Shown: in pieces, positions 1 to 7,322 of the stretch
How the letters are laid out: each line of letters begins with the position of its first letter
How positions within the stretch are numbered: the stretch's first letter is position 1
NCBI GenBank assembly: GCA_026196445.1
Contig: JAPHTE010000479.1
Location: forward strand, 1 to 12,268
Source: Lysobacterales bacterium
Lineage (GTDB): Bacteria > Pseudomonadota > Gammaproteobacteria > Xanthomonadales > SZUA-36
Direction of reading: 5' to 3'
Length of the DNA: 12,268 nt
Program-made: the position numbers and the translations under genes
The notes under the pieces: model-generated
The model's input: the letters and a program-made list of their open reading frames with translations, nothing else
What the model was told of the DNA's origin: nothing
Databases searched by the model: none

Positions 1-1
1 A

Positions 2-1228
2 CACCCCGATACCCTCGGCGCCGTTGGCAAACACCTCCGGTGCCTCTTCCGGTAGTGCGATATTGGCTGACACTTCCAGCCGAACACCATCTCCGGTGCG
101 CGCTTCGCGTTGGGCATGTGCAGTAAACCGGGCCGCGATGGTGTCCAGTTTTGCCTGCTCGCCGGTGTAATACTCGCGAACCGTGGGCTTCGACGCATCG
201 ACCAGCAAACCCGCACCGGCATCGACGACCAGCGGCCCGGTAACGCCGCGCGCGAATGCGACCGCGTTCGCCGCTCCCGTCAGGACCGGGACGCCCGTCG
301 CACGCGCCAGTAATACCGTGTGCGAAGTCCTGCCCCCGCTTTCCAGGACCAGCCCCCTGAGACGTTCACCGCGCAGGGCAATGAAGTCCCCGGGCGCCAG
401 GTTATCTGCCACGACCACACTGTCAACGCTCAGTGACGGCAAGGCCGGGCGGGCGACATCTCCGTAAATGACGCCCAGTAGCCGCATCGATACATCCCTG
501 ATGTCGAGCGCACGCTCCAGCAGGTAGGGATTGCCGGTCGCGGCCAGCAAGCGGTCGAAATGCCCGACCACTGCTGAAACAGCGGCGGCGGCCGGCGCCG
601 TCTCGCCCGCCTCGCGCACTGCCGTTTCCAGGCGCGTTGTGTATTCTTCGTCTTGCAGTATCGCCAGGTGCGCCCGCAGAACGGCGGCTTCCGCCCCGCC
701 CCGGGTAGCCAGCGCGGCTTCCACCTGCCGGATCGCGGTCACCCTGGCCGCGGCCAGCTTGCGGTCCTCGGCATCGATACCATCACCGGCGAGTTCCAGC
801 AGTTCAACGGGAATACGTGGACCCGAAAGCACAACCGGCTGACCCAGGCCAATACCTGTCGAGAGACCGGAGCCGCCTACGTAATCCGGCTGCAACATCG
901 CCAGCGAACGGGGCAGACCAGCGGAAACCACGGCATCGGCTTCCAGCTCATCGTCGCAATGCGGCAGTTGCTTCGATATCCATTCTTGCAGCGCGCCGGA
1001 AACCGTTTCCGAACCGGTGCCCGAAACCCTCACCACGCAGCGATCACCCTCGCGGATATCGGCCGAAATCAGCGCCAGCACGCTGTGCGCCGATGCCTCG
1101 ACGCCGTTGCGGTCGTTCCGGAGTATCACGCGTGCATCGAACGGTTCGCAAAAAGCGGCCATTGCCGTGGCCGGCCGGGCGTGCAAACCATGAGGCAAGG
1201 GACAGTTGAATTCAAACCGGTGGCTCAT
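2..1228 (-). CDS. HPr-Enzyme I fusion (phosphoenolpyruvate-protein phosphotransferase), partial at 3' end
   Basis: This gene encodes the general phosphoryl donor of the PTS, moving phosphate from PEP to EI to HPr in the cytoplasm. The 409 visible residues begin with an HPr domain (about 1-90). It contains the GLHARPA active site (His16) and an AHSV segment whose Ser49 aligns with the regulatory Ser46 of classical HPr. An EI N-terminal helical domain follows (about 120-255), then the phosphohistidine domain with GGRTSHT (His303). Near residue 405, AEGIG marks the start of the PEP-binding barrel, and the rest lies beyond the left edge. No EIIA domain precedes HPr, unlike FruB or DhaM-type fusions. 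The ATG at 1228 starts 38 bp after the iolB stop, and a GGAG lies 17 nt upstream, which is rather far. The position suggests transcription with iolDCB. The family call is firm. The sugar or regulatory target is unknown, because no EII component is visible. Databases may name it ptsI or ptsP. Confidence 0.93.
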   Translation of the reverse strand, partial: MSHRFEFNCPLPHGLHARPATAMAAFCEPFDARVILRNDRNGVEASAHSVLALISADIREGDRCVVRVSGTGSETVSGALQEWISKQLPHCDDELEADAVVSAGLPRSLAMLQPDYVGGSGLSTGIGLGQPVVLSGPRIPVELLELAGDGIDAEDRKLAAARVTAIRQVEAALATRGGAEAAVLRAHLAILQDEEYTTRLETAVREAGETAPAAAAVSAVVGHFDRLLAATGNPYLLERALDIRDVSMRLLGVIYGDVARPALPSLSVDSVVVADNLAPGDFIALRGERLRGLVLESGGRTSHTVLLARATGVPVLTGAANAVAFARGVTGPLVVDAGAGLLVDASKPTVREYYTGEQAKLDTIAARFTAHAQREARTGDGVRLEVSANIALPEEAPEVFANGAEGIGV

Positions 1229-1250
1229 CGCGGTATTGGTATTTCTCCAG

Positions 1251-1267
1251 GGGCCGTCTACGGGCCC
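1251..1267 (-). other. Small GC hairpin at the iolB / HPr-EI junction
   Basis: Five-base GC-only arms (GGGCC and GGCCC) flank a 7-nt loop, starting at the last bases of the iolB stop codon and ending just before the weak Shine-Dalgarno of the HPr-EI gene. There is no following T-run, so it is not a standard intrinsic terminator. It could attenuate, stabilise mRNA ends, or be chance in GC-rich DNA. Confidence 0.3.
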
Positions 1268-2070
1268 TAAGCCCCGACAATCCACTCGTGGTCGGGGTCG
1301 TTGTTGATGATCCAGGTCCGGCGCGGGCCGGCCATGACATTCAAATAGTATGAATCATATCCGTGCGGTGCGCCCACCGGGTGGTAACCACGAGGGACCA
1401 TCACGACGTCTCCGTCGTAAGCAGCCATGGTTTCGTCGATGCCGCGGTCATCGGTGTAAACACGCTGCAAAACGAAACCCTGCCGCGGGTTCAGCCTGTG
1501 GTAATAAGTCTCCTCCAGCGACGACTCTTCCGGCACATTGTCCGTATCGTGTTTGTGCGGCGGGTAAGAGGACCAATGACCTCCCGGGGTGATTACCTCG
1601 GCGATCAACAGGCTGTCGGCGTCCTCCGTCTCGGGCAATATATTGCGCACGATGCGCCGGTTGGTGCCCGAGCCGCGCTCCAGTACCTCGATCGTTTCCG
1701 GGTCAATCAAACGTGCCGGGTATCCCCCGCCGGAAGGGGCAGTACAGAGGGCGACCTCGGCGCCGGTGTCCGTGACGACGCGCATGTCCATTCCCGGCGG
1801 TACGTAGACAGCTGCCGGCGGGCATTCGGCGAAGACATCCGTGCGGTTTCCGACCCCGTCGAAGACCGCATCTCCGGCAATGATCGTGGCAAAACCGGAA
1901 ACCACCACGATACAGGTTTCCCGACCGGTAAACCGGCGCTCGAATGCATCGCCCGCAAGCATTTGGTGCACGGCAAAACCGACGTAGTTCCAGCCTGCCG
2001 ATTCGGGCGTGATATGCACGATGCACTTGTCATCGTCCGGCGGCGAGGGTTTAACCAGCAAGTCAGGCAT
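1267..2070 (-). CDS. iolB: 5-deoxy-glucuronate isomerase IolB
   Basis: IolB converts 5-deoxy-D-glucuronate to 2-deoxy-5-keto-D-gluconate (DKG), the fourth step of inositol catabolism. The 267-residue product has the usual length and the two-lobed cupin layout of the family. The metal-site region reads SYPPHKHD (His172 and His174), followed by LEETYYHR (Glu187) and a C-terminal PRGYHPV segment with His230. The ATG at 2070 is chosen because AGGAGG lies 7 nt upstream and because the protein then begins MPDLL, as expected for the family. The open frame extends 31 codons further upstream, but that part lies inside iolC and is not IolB-like. The start overlaps the iolC stop by 8 nt, indicating translational coupling in an iolD-iolC-iolB operon. 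The identification is confident. Confidence 0.96.
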   Translation of the reverse strand: MPDLLVKPSPPDDDKCIVHITPESAGWNYVGFAVHQMLAGDAFERRFTGRETCIVVVSGFATIIAGDAVFDGVGNRTDVFAECPPAAVYVPPGMDMRVVTDTGAEVALCTAPSGGGYPARLIDPETIEVLERGSGTNRRIVRNILPETEDADSLLIAEVITPGGHWSSYPPHKHDTDNVPEESSLEETYYHRLNPRQGFVLQRVYTDDRGIDETMAAYDGDVVMVPRGYHPVGAPHGYDSYYLNVMAGPRRTWIINNDPDHEWIVGA

Positions 2071-4003
2071 GTCCCAACCTCCTTTCCGGTTCGTGCGCCC
2101 GGTCCCAGGCGTCGGCCAGGTCCTTGAGGCCGCTGCTGACAGAGGCCACGTATTGATCGTCATCGCAGTCGCCCGCTAACCAATCCCTCGCCGCCTCGTA
2201 CCAGATCGAACGGCCCACCGCGAACCCTTTGACCCTGTCGTGCGAAGCCGCCGCGCGGAAGCTCGCCTCGAGTTCTTTGAGCGGCGCCGCGTAACCCAGC
2301 AGTACCACGCCCCTGCACAAGGGGTCGTAGTCATCGATCACTTTGGTGATAGCGCCGAACTCGTCACCATCCACGATGGGTTCGAGCTTCCACCAGTCAG
2401 GGTATACGCCTATCTCGTAGAAATGGCGCATCACCTGGGCAATCGTGTCAGGTTCGCGCGCATCATTTTGCGCAGTGATGATTTCCACCATCAACTCGTG
2501 CCGCGTCTGCCGGCAGGCGTCAAAGAGCTTCCACAACTGCCGGTCCTGGCGTTCGCGCATCTCGCCAGGGTCCGTCATGCGGTAGTTAACCAGGCACTTG
2601 ACGGTTTGTGTCAGCGGCCACTTACCGATCTCGGTTGCCACGGCGGAGCTGCCCTCGAACTCCAGCGGCACGGCTCCCGAAACCTCGATCGGCCGACCTA
2701 TCCAATACGGGTAATCACCCATCATGGCCAGCGCGTCCTCGCCCCAACGGCCATCCAACAGGATGCCGAACACCGGTTCATTCCGCGCCACCTGGTGCAG
2801 CGCGAGGGCCGTCAGTGACTTGAGTTTACTAATCCGCTGCCTGCTCGTGGACATTTCATCGGCCAGCGCTTCGAACTGCACGCGGTGATCAACGGCCAGG
2901 ATTTTCAAAGTGGGATAGTCGTGCTTGCGGTTGGTAGCCCAGTGGATATGTTCCAGCTGGCGATCATGACGCAGGGCCAGGTGATCGGAACCATTCTCCA
3001 GGAAATATTGCAACTCCGTCCAACTCGGAATGGCTGGCGCGCAACCGTGGCGTGAAACCACCAGCGCACCACAGGCATTTGCCCAGGTACAGCATTCCCG
3101 GAGCGGTCGGTCACGCAACCAGCCACGCAGGAACCCGCTCATGAATGCGTCACCTGCACCCAGTATGTTGAACACCTCGATTTTGAAACTGCGGCCCATA
3201 ATGCCGTCGTCCAGACCGTCACCGATCGCGCCATCGAACACCGTGCAACCCAACGCGCCGCGCTTGCAGACGATGGTGGCGTTGCTGAGTTCACGCACAC
3301 GCCGTATCGCAGCCATGGTGTCGATTGAGCCGCCAAGAATGTGTAATTCTTCCTCGGTACCAACGATCAGGTCGCAGTCGGCGATGATGGTCTGGAGCTC
3401 CTGGGTGACGGTTTCGTCGGCGACGAAACGCTGTTCTCCCAGCTCTGGTGTCGTCAGGCCCCACAACACCGGGCGGTAATCGACGTCCATCACGACCCTG
3501 GCGTCGTGCTTTTTCGCCAGGCGGATGGCTTTCTTGCTGGCGGAACGCACGCCCGGCTCCGAAAGGTGTGTACCCGTGACCAGCACCGCCCTGCTCCTGG
3601 CGACATACTCTTCCTTTACATCGTCTTCGCAAATCGCCATGTCGGCACAGTTTTCACGATAGAACAACAGCGGAAATTGTTCCTTGTCCCGTATTCCAAG
3701 GATGGCCAGTGCCGTCAGGCGCCCCGGATCGGCCACCACGAGATCGGTACAGACACCCTCGCTGGCCACCTGTTCGAGGATGTATCTGCCCATGTAGTCG
3801 TCGCCGACCCTGGTGAGCAAGGCCGAATCCAGGCCAAGCCTGGCGCAGCCGACCGATATGTTGGCCGGGCAACCACCCACGTACTTCGAGAAGCTGGCCA
3901 TGTCCTCGAGACGGCCACCGACCTGATCCCCGTACAGGTCGACACTCGCGCGACCGATGGTGATAACGTCCAGTGTTTTTTCGATTTCACTCATTGATGT
4001 CAT
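2063..4003 (-). CDS. iolC: Bifunctional 5-dehydro-2-deoxygluconokinase / DUF2090 aldolase-like protein IolC
   Basis: The N-terminal half (about 10-335 of 646 residues) is a PfkB-type kinase that phosphorylates 2-deoxy-5-keto-gluconate to DKG-6-phosphate. It has a VGGCPANIS substrate-binding segment at 42-50 and LGAGDAF at 281-287, with Asp285 as catalytic base. The C-terminal half (about 340-646) matches DUF2090. This is a TIM-barrel-like domain fused to IolC in many Proteobacteria and annotated as DKG-phosphate aldolase, taking the place of IolJ. That second activity is family inference. The ATG at 4003 forms an ATGA overlap with the iolD stop. A second ATG at 3994 (MSEIEK) is an equally plausible start, since AAGG lies close to the first and 12 nt from the second. 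The reading frame continues upstream to 4096, but that segment lies in iolD and is not kinase-like. Confidence 0.95.
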   Translation of the reverse strand: MTSMSEIEKTLDVITIGRASVDLYGDQVGGRLEDMASFSKYVGGCPANISVGCARLGLDSALLTRVGDDYMGRYILEQVASEGVCTDLVVADPGRLTALAILGIRDKEQFPLLFYRENCADMAICEDDVKEEYVARSRAVLVTGTHLSEPGVRSASKKAIRLAKKHDARVVMDVDYRPVLWGLTTPELGEQRFVADETVTQELQTIIADCDLIVGTEEELHILGGSIDTMAAIRRVRELSNATIVCKRGALGCTVFDGAIGDGLDDGIMGRSFKIEVFNILGAGDAFMSGFLRGWLRDRPLRECCTWANACGALVVSRHGCAPAIPSWTELQYFLENGSDHLALRHDRQLEHIHWATNRKHDYPTLKILAVDHRVQFEALADEMSTSRQRISKLKSLTALALHQVARNEPVFGILLDGRWGEDALAMMGDYPYWIGRPIEVSGAVPLEFEGSSAVATEIGKWPLTQTVKCLVNYRMTDPGEMRERQDRQLWKLFDACRQTRHELMVEIITAQNDAREPDTIAQVMRHFYEIGVYPDWWKLEPIVDGDEFGAITKVIDDYDPLCRGVVLLGYAAPLKELEASFRAAASHDRVKGFAVGRSIWYEAARDWLAGDCDDDQYVASVSSGLKDLADAWDRAHEPERRLGHA

Positions 4004-5847
4004 CTGCCTTGTTTCTTCTTGGCCTCGACGTACCGGTCGCGGGCCTCCAGGACCGCTTCGCGCCCGGAGGATTCGGGTACGGCCACGTCCCACCAAGCAC
4101 CGCCGGCACCGGTGGTCGCGGCATGATCGGTTTCCAGCGCGATGACGACAGTGCGCTCAAACTCCCGGGCGCTTTCCAGAGCCTCGTCGAGTTCCGCGAT
4201 CGTGGTGACGTTCATCGATGCAGCACCGAGCGATGCAGCGTGCGCGGCAAAATCGACATCTGGCATGCCAGCCACCGCGGTAGAGACATCCTTCCAGAGG
4301 TTGTTGAACGGCGCGCCACCGCAGGCTTGCTGTAAACGGTTGATGCAGGCAAAGCCGTGGTTGTTGAGCACCACGACAACCAGCTTCAGACCCATGGCCA
4401 CCGAGGTTGCGATTTCGGAGTTCATCATCAGGTAACTGCCGTCGCCAACCATCACGTATACGTCACGCGAGGGGTCCGCCATTTTCACCGCCATTCCACC
4501 GGGAATCTCGTAACCCATGCAGGAGTAGCCGTACTCCAGGTGGTAATCGTCGTTACGGCGGTTCTGCCACAACGCGTGCAGCTCACCCGGTAGTCCGCCC
4601 GCGGCACACACAACCGTGCCGTTGTCGCCGGCCGCCCGGTGCACGGCACCGATCACTTCGGCGTCGGACGGCTTGCGGCCGGCGTCGGGGCTGAAAGCCT
4701 CCGCCACCACCTGGTTCCAGGCCGCTTTCAAGTCCGCGACCTTTGCCAGCCAACCCGTTGCGCTCTGCCTGCCCTGCAGGCCCGTGGCTAGAGACTCCAG
4801 GCCACGGCGCGCGTCTGCCACCAGCGGCACCGCATGGTGTTTTCCGGAATCGAAGACGCAGGTGTTCAGCCCGATGATCGTGGTGCCGGGGTGTTCGAAC
4901 AGGCTCCGTGATGCGGTCGTGAAATCCTGCAGGCGTGTTCCAATGGCGATCACCAGGTCCGCCTCGGCGGCCAGCGTGTTGGCTGCAGACGTACCGGTCA
5001 CGCCGATCGCGCCCACGGCCATTGGATGATCCCACCTCAAGGCGCCCTTGCCGGCCTGCGTTTCTGCAACCGGAATACCCTGGCTGCTGGCAAAAGCGGC
5101 CAACTCATCGCAAGCCTGCGCATAATGGACACCGCCACCGGCCACGATCAATGGCCGCCGGGAAGCACGTACCCGTTCCAGCGCCCTTTCGAGCTGCCCC
5201 CGGTCAGGTTCCGGCCGCACCGGCCGATGAACGTTCTGCTCGAAAAACGACGCGGGATAATCCCAGGCCTCGGTCTGCACGTCCTGCGGCATGCACAGCG
5301 TCACCGGTCCGCACCTGGCCGGATCGGTCAGCACCTGGAAAGCCCGCGGCAGGCTGTCCAGCAGTTGCTCCGGCCGATTGATCCGGTCCCAGTAACGCGA
5401 CACCGGTTTGAAACAGTCGTTGGCCGTAATGTTGGGGTCGTTGAAGTTTTCAATCTGTTGCAGCACCGGGTCGGGCGCACGCGTTGCGAAACTGTCCCCG
5501 GGCAAGAGCAGAACGGGCAATCGGTTGACGTGTGCCACGGCGGCCGCGGTAACCATGTTGGTGGCGCCGGGGCCGATCGAGGTCGTGCAGGCCATGAACT
5601 GCCGGCGACGCCGTGTCTTGGCGAACGCCACGGCCGCCAGGGTCATGGCCTGTTCGTTGTGCGCCCTTAGCGTGGGAAGGCTTTCGCGCTGCTGGTACAG
5701 GGCCTCGCCCAGGCCGGCGACATTGCCATGTCCGAATATTGACCAGACCGCGGGTACCAGCGGCTGAATCTCGTCTTCGATCTCCACCTTCTGCGCGACC
5801 AGGTATTTGACCAACGCCTGGGCCATGGTAAGCCTTGTAGTACCCAT
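4000..5847 (-). CDS. iolD: 3D-(3,5/4)-trihydroxycyclohexane-1,2-dione hydrolase IolD
   Basis: This ThDP-dependent enzyme opens the cyclohexane ring of the IolE product to give 5-deoxyglucuronate. The 615 residues follow the acetolactate-synthase fold. The N-terminal pyrimidine-binding domain carries the conserved glutamate in RAHNEQA (Glu65). A central domain lies at about 215-360. The C-terminal pyrophosphate domain has the ThDP signature from GDGS at 468-471 to NN at 495-496. The start at 5847 (MGTTRLTMAQ) resembles known IolD N-termini and has AAGGA 6 nt upstream. Length is typical. It is the first gene of the leftward iolD-iolC-iolB run, and its stop overlaps the iolC ATG. The AT-rich upstream region contains paired motifs shared with the RpiR gene, so repression by that regulator is likely. 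Confidence 0.97.
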   Translation of the reverse strand: MGTTRLTMAQALVKYLVAQKVEIEDEIQPLVPAVWSIFGHGNVAGLGEALYQQRESLPTLRAHNEQAMTLAAVAFAKTRRRRQFMACTTSIGPGATNMVTAAAVAHVNRLPVLLLPGDSFATRAPDPVLQQIENFNDPNITANDCFKPVSRYWDRINRPEQLLDSLPRAFQVLTDPARCGPVTLCMPQDVQTEAWDYPASFFEQNVHRPVRPEPDRGQLERALERVRASRRPLIVAGGGVHYAQACDELAAFASSQGIPVAETQAGKGALRWDHPMAVGAIGVTGTSAANTLAAEADLVIAIGTRLQDFTTASRSLFEHPGTTIIGLNTCVFDSGKHHAVPLVADARRGLESLATGLQGRQSATGWLAKVADLKAAWNQVVAEAFSPDAGRKPSDAEVIGAVHRAAGDNGTVVCAAGGLPGELHALWQNRRNDDYHLEYGYSCMGYEIPGGMAVKMADPSRDVYVMVGDGSYLMMNSEIATSVAMGLKLVVVVLNNHGFACINRLQQACGGAPFNNLWKDVSTAVAGMPDVDFAAHAASLGAASMNVTTIAELDEALESAREFERTVVIALETDHAATTGAGGAWWDVAVPESSGREAVLEARDRYVEAKKKQGR

Positions 5848-5922
5848 ATCGGTTCCTTTCGCCCGTGGTTCCCGTGCCCGTGCCGTGCGCTATGAAACCT
5901 CGCACTGGCAGCCTGGAAACCA

Positions 5923-5970
5923 ATTATAGAATATTTTTACCGTAATTATTTATTTAGAACAAATATTTTA
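5923..5970 (-). promoter_or_regulatory. Candidate iolD promoter with paired regulator-like sites
   Basis: On the minus strand an AT-rich stretch contains two TTCTA cores (plus-strand TAGAA at 5927-5931 and 5955-5959) exactly 28 bp apart. The proximal element reads GGTAAAAATATTCTA and runs directly into TATAAT (5928-5923), a perfect -10 hexamer about 75 bp before the iolD ATG. The -35 region is poor (AAATAA at 17-bp spacing). The same arrangement occurs upstream of the RpiR gene at 6345-6393. An operator overlapping the -10 box is the simplest reading. The binding protein is inferred, not shown. Confidence 0.55.
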
Positions 5971-5984
5971 AAAACAGCTTCCCG

Positions 5985-6329
5985 TTACCTGCACTCCGGG
6001 TGCTCCAGCGCACTACACACGGGGCGTCCGATCGCGCCTCGGGACAACTCCACATCAAGTAATAAGGCGGCCGTGGCCGCAATGTCATAAATATTGACCG
6101 GTTCGGCAATCTGTTTGCCGGGACGGACGTGTGGCCCTGCCATCAGCAATGGGATCAGTAATTCGCCCATGCTCTCCCCGCCGTGCCTGTTACCGGCAAA
6201 ACCGATGACCACCACGTGTGCAGTTTCGTTCTGCATCACGGCGCAACCCTGCACAACCAGGGTCAACAGGGACAAAGACAAACGATACACCCACTCTGGA
6301 TCGATACGCTGGAAGCCTTTGCAGTTCAT
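5985..6329 (-). pseudogene. Decayed C-terminal fragment of an alkaline-phosphatase-superfamily enzyme
   Basis: A 114-codon frame resembles only the last part of alkaline-phosphatase or nucleotide-pyrophosphatase-type hydrolases. HGGESMGEL is followed by IPLLMAGPHV, then VNIYDIAATAALLL and IGRPV, a typical C-terminal order in this superfamily. Intact members have several hundred residues, with an N-terminal metal site and catalytic Ser/Thr that are missing here. The Asp-His pair normally found just before the HGG segment is also absent (VVVIGFAGN instead). The first 35 or so residues match nothing I recognise. There is no convincing ribosome-binding site at 6330. It lies between the RpiR gene and iolD, on the iolD strand, and ends 75 bp before the mapped iolD -10 box. 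A short expressed protein cannot be excluded, but a relic is more likely. Confidence 0.55.
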
Positions 6330-6344
6330 GACAATACAAACCCC

Positions 6345-6393
6345 GGAAAATAGTTATTCTAAAATTTCATTTTGGAAATAAATATTCTATTAT
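6345..6393 (+). promoter_or_regulatory. Candidate promoter/operator of the RpiR-family regulator gene
   Basis: Two related elements, GGAAAATAGTTATTCTA (6345-6361) and GGAAATAAATATTCTA (6374-6389), have TTCTA cores 28 bp apart. The second runs into TATTAT (6388-6393), a good -10 candidate 46 bp before the start codon. The -35 match is weak (TTTCAT at 6365-6370). Sequence, spacing and orientation mirror the iolD upstream region, so autoregulation together with control of iolD is the likely meaning. Confidence 0.55.
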
Positions 6394-6400
6394 GCCCATT

Positions 6401-6410
6401 GAATATATTC
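6401..6410. promoter_or_regulatory. Perfect 10-bp palindrome GAATATATTC in the regulator gene leader
   Basis: GAATATATTC is a perfect inverted repeat located 30 bp before the RpiR ATG and just downstream of the -10 candidate. It shares the GAATAT core with the nearby paired elements, so it may be an additional regulator half-site pair. A 10-bp AT-rich palindrome can also arise by chance. Confidence 0.3.
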
Positions 6411-6439
6411 GAGCCTCTTTCACGAGCAAGTAAAAAACA

Positions 6440-7291
6440 ATGACTTCCAGGCAAAAAAGCGCACCACCAAGAGAATACGATGATCTCCAGGCCGCGATTT
6501 CCGAGCGTTACGAATCGCTTTCGAAGCGCTTGCGCGACATCGCGAGGTTCGCAATGGACAACCCCAGCATCATAGCGCTGGAAACCATCGCCAATATTGC
6601 CATCACGGCCAATGTCCAGCCGTCAGCGATTATCCGCTTCGCCCAGGCACTGGGTTATACCGGCTTCAGTGAAATGCAGCGGGTGTTCCAGTTGCACGTC
6701 GCCAAGCAATCGGCCAGTTACAAGGAACGCATACGCTCGGAGATTGCACAGGAAGTCATGTCGGATTCGAACATTCCTTCCTCCCTGCTCCACCAGTTCT
6801 GCGAGGCCAACATCGTCTCGCTCAAGCACCTTGAAAACGGTATAGACAGCAAGAGTCTCGAAACGGCCGTACAACTGATCCACGACGCCGATCACGTCTA
6901 TATCATGGCACAACGCCGATCATTTCCGGTCGCCAACTACCTGCACTATATGCTGAGCCACCTCGATTGCCGCTCCCATGTACTGGACGGCAGCGGTGGT
7001 TTGCTGAACGAGCAGGCACAATGTATGACGTCCAATGACCTGCTGATCGCCATCAGTTTCTTCCCATACGCTGAGGAAACCGTCGAAATCGTGACCAGGG
7101 CACGTGAAAAAGGCGTCAGCTGTATCGGTATATCCGACAGTGACCTGAGTCCGGTCAACGCCGCCGCGCATGCGCATTTCCGCATCCACGACGCCGAGGT
7201 CCACCAGTTTCGCTCGCTGTCCGCCACCATGGTGGTCGCCCAGGTCCTGGCCACCAGCCTGGCATTCGAAAACGAAAAGAACGCGTGCTGA
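6440..7291 (+). CDS. RpiR/MurR family transcriptional regulator, probable IolR
   Basis: This 283-residue cytoplasmic regulator has an N-terminal HTH_6 domain (about 15-90) with the helix-turn-helix around residues 47-82 (ETIANIAI then AIIRFAQALGYTGFSE). A C-terminal SIS domain (about 140-270) would sense a phosphosugar-like ligand. Length is typical of the family. RpiR-type regulators control inositol genes in several Proteobacteria as IolR. Its position between iolDCB and iolEG, and the shared AT-rich motif at its own promoter and at iolD, support that role. The ligand could be an inositol pathway intermediate, but nothing here identifies it. The ATG at 6440 has only a weak purine-rich leader (GAGCAAG) upstream. 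The gene is convergent with iolG, with 31 bp between them. Confidence 0.92.
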   Translation: MTSRQKSAPPREYDDLQAAISERYESLSKRLRDIARFAMDNPSIIALETIANIAITANVQPSAIIRFAQALGYTGFSEMQRVFQLHVAKQSASYKERIRSEIAQEVMSDSNIPSSLLHQFCEANIVSLKHLENGIDSKSLETAVQLIHDADHVYIMAQRRSFPVANYLHYMLSHLDCRSHVLDGSGGLLNEQAQCMTSNDLLIAISFFPYAEETVEIVTRAREKGVSCIGISDSDLSPVNAAAHAHFRIHDAEVHQFRSLSATMVVAQVLATSLAFENEKNAC

Positions 7292-7294
7292 TCC

Positions 7295-7313
7295 CCGCGC
7301 GCGACGGGCGCGG
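7295..7313. terminator. GC hairpin between convergent RpiR and iolG genes
   Basis: Arms CCGCGC and GCGCGG enclose a 7-nt loop in the 31-bp gap between the two stop codons. There is no T-run on either strand, so it is not a textbook intrinsic terminator. It may act as a bidirectional 3'-end structure. Confidence 0.35.
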
Positions 7314-7322
7314 CCGGCGAGA

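Noticed and set aside
653..1270. 205-codon plus-strand frame across the HPr-EI gene
   Set aside because: It lies opposite a clear HPr-EI coding frame with active-site motifs, and its own translation shows no family pattern. It is a GC-rich shadow frame.
1363..2127. 254-codon plus-strand frame opposite iolB
   Set aside because: iolB has full family motifs and a strong ribosome-binding site. The opposite frame has no recognisable domain.
2071..2163. Upstream extension of iolB by 31 codons
   Set aside because: The extension lies within iolC, is not conserved-looking, and ignores the AGGAGG that fits the ATG at 2070.
4004..4096. Upstream extension of iolC by 31 codons
   Set aside because: It overlaps iolD by about 90 bp and is rich in Arg and Gly. 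The ATGA junction at 4000-4003 is the usual operon arrangement.
5848..6439. Possible mobile element or attachment site in the AT-rich interval
   Set aside because: No transposase frame, terminal inverted repeats, target duplication or tRNA end is visible. The AT-rich parts are better explained as promoters around a phosphatase relic.
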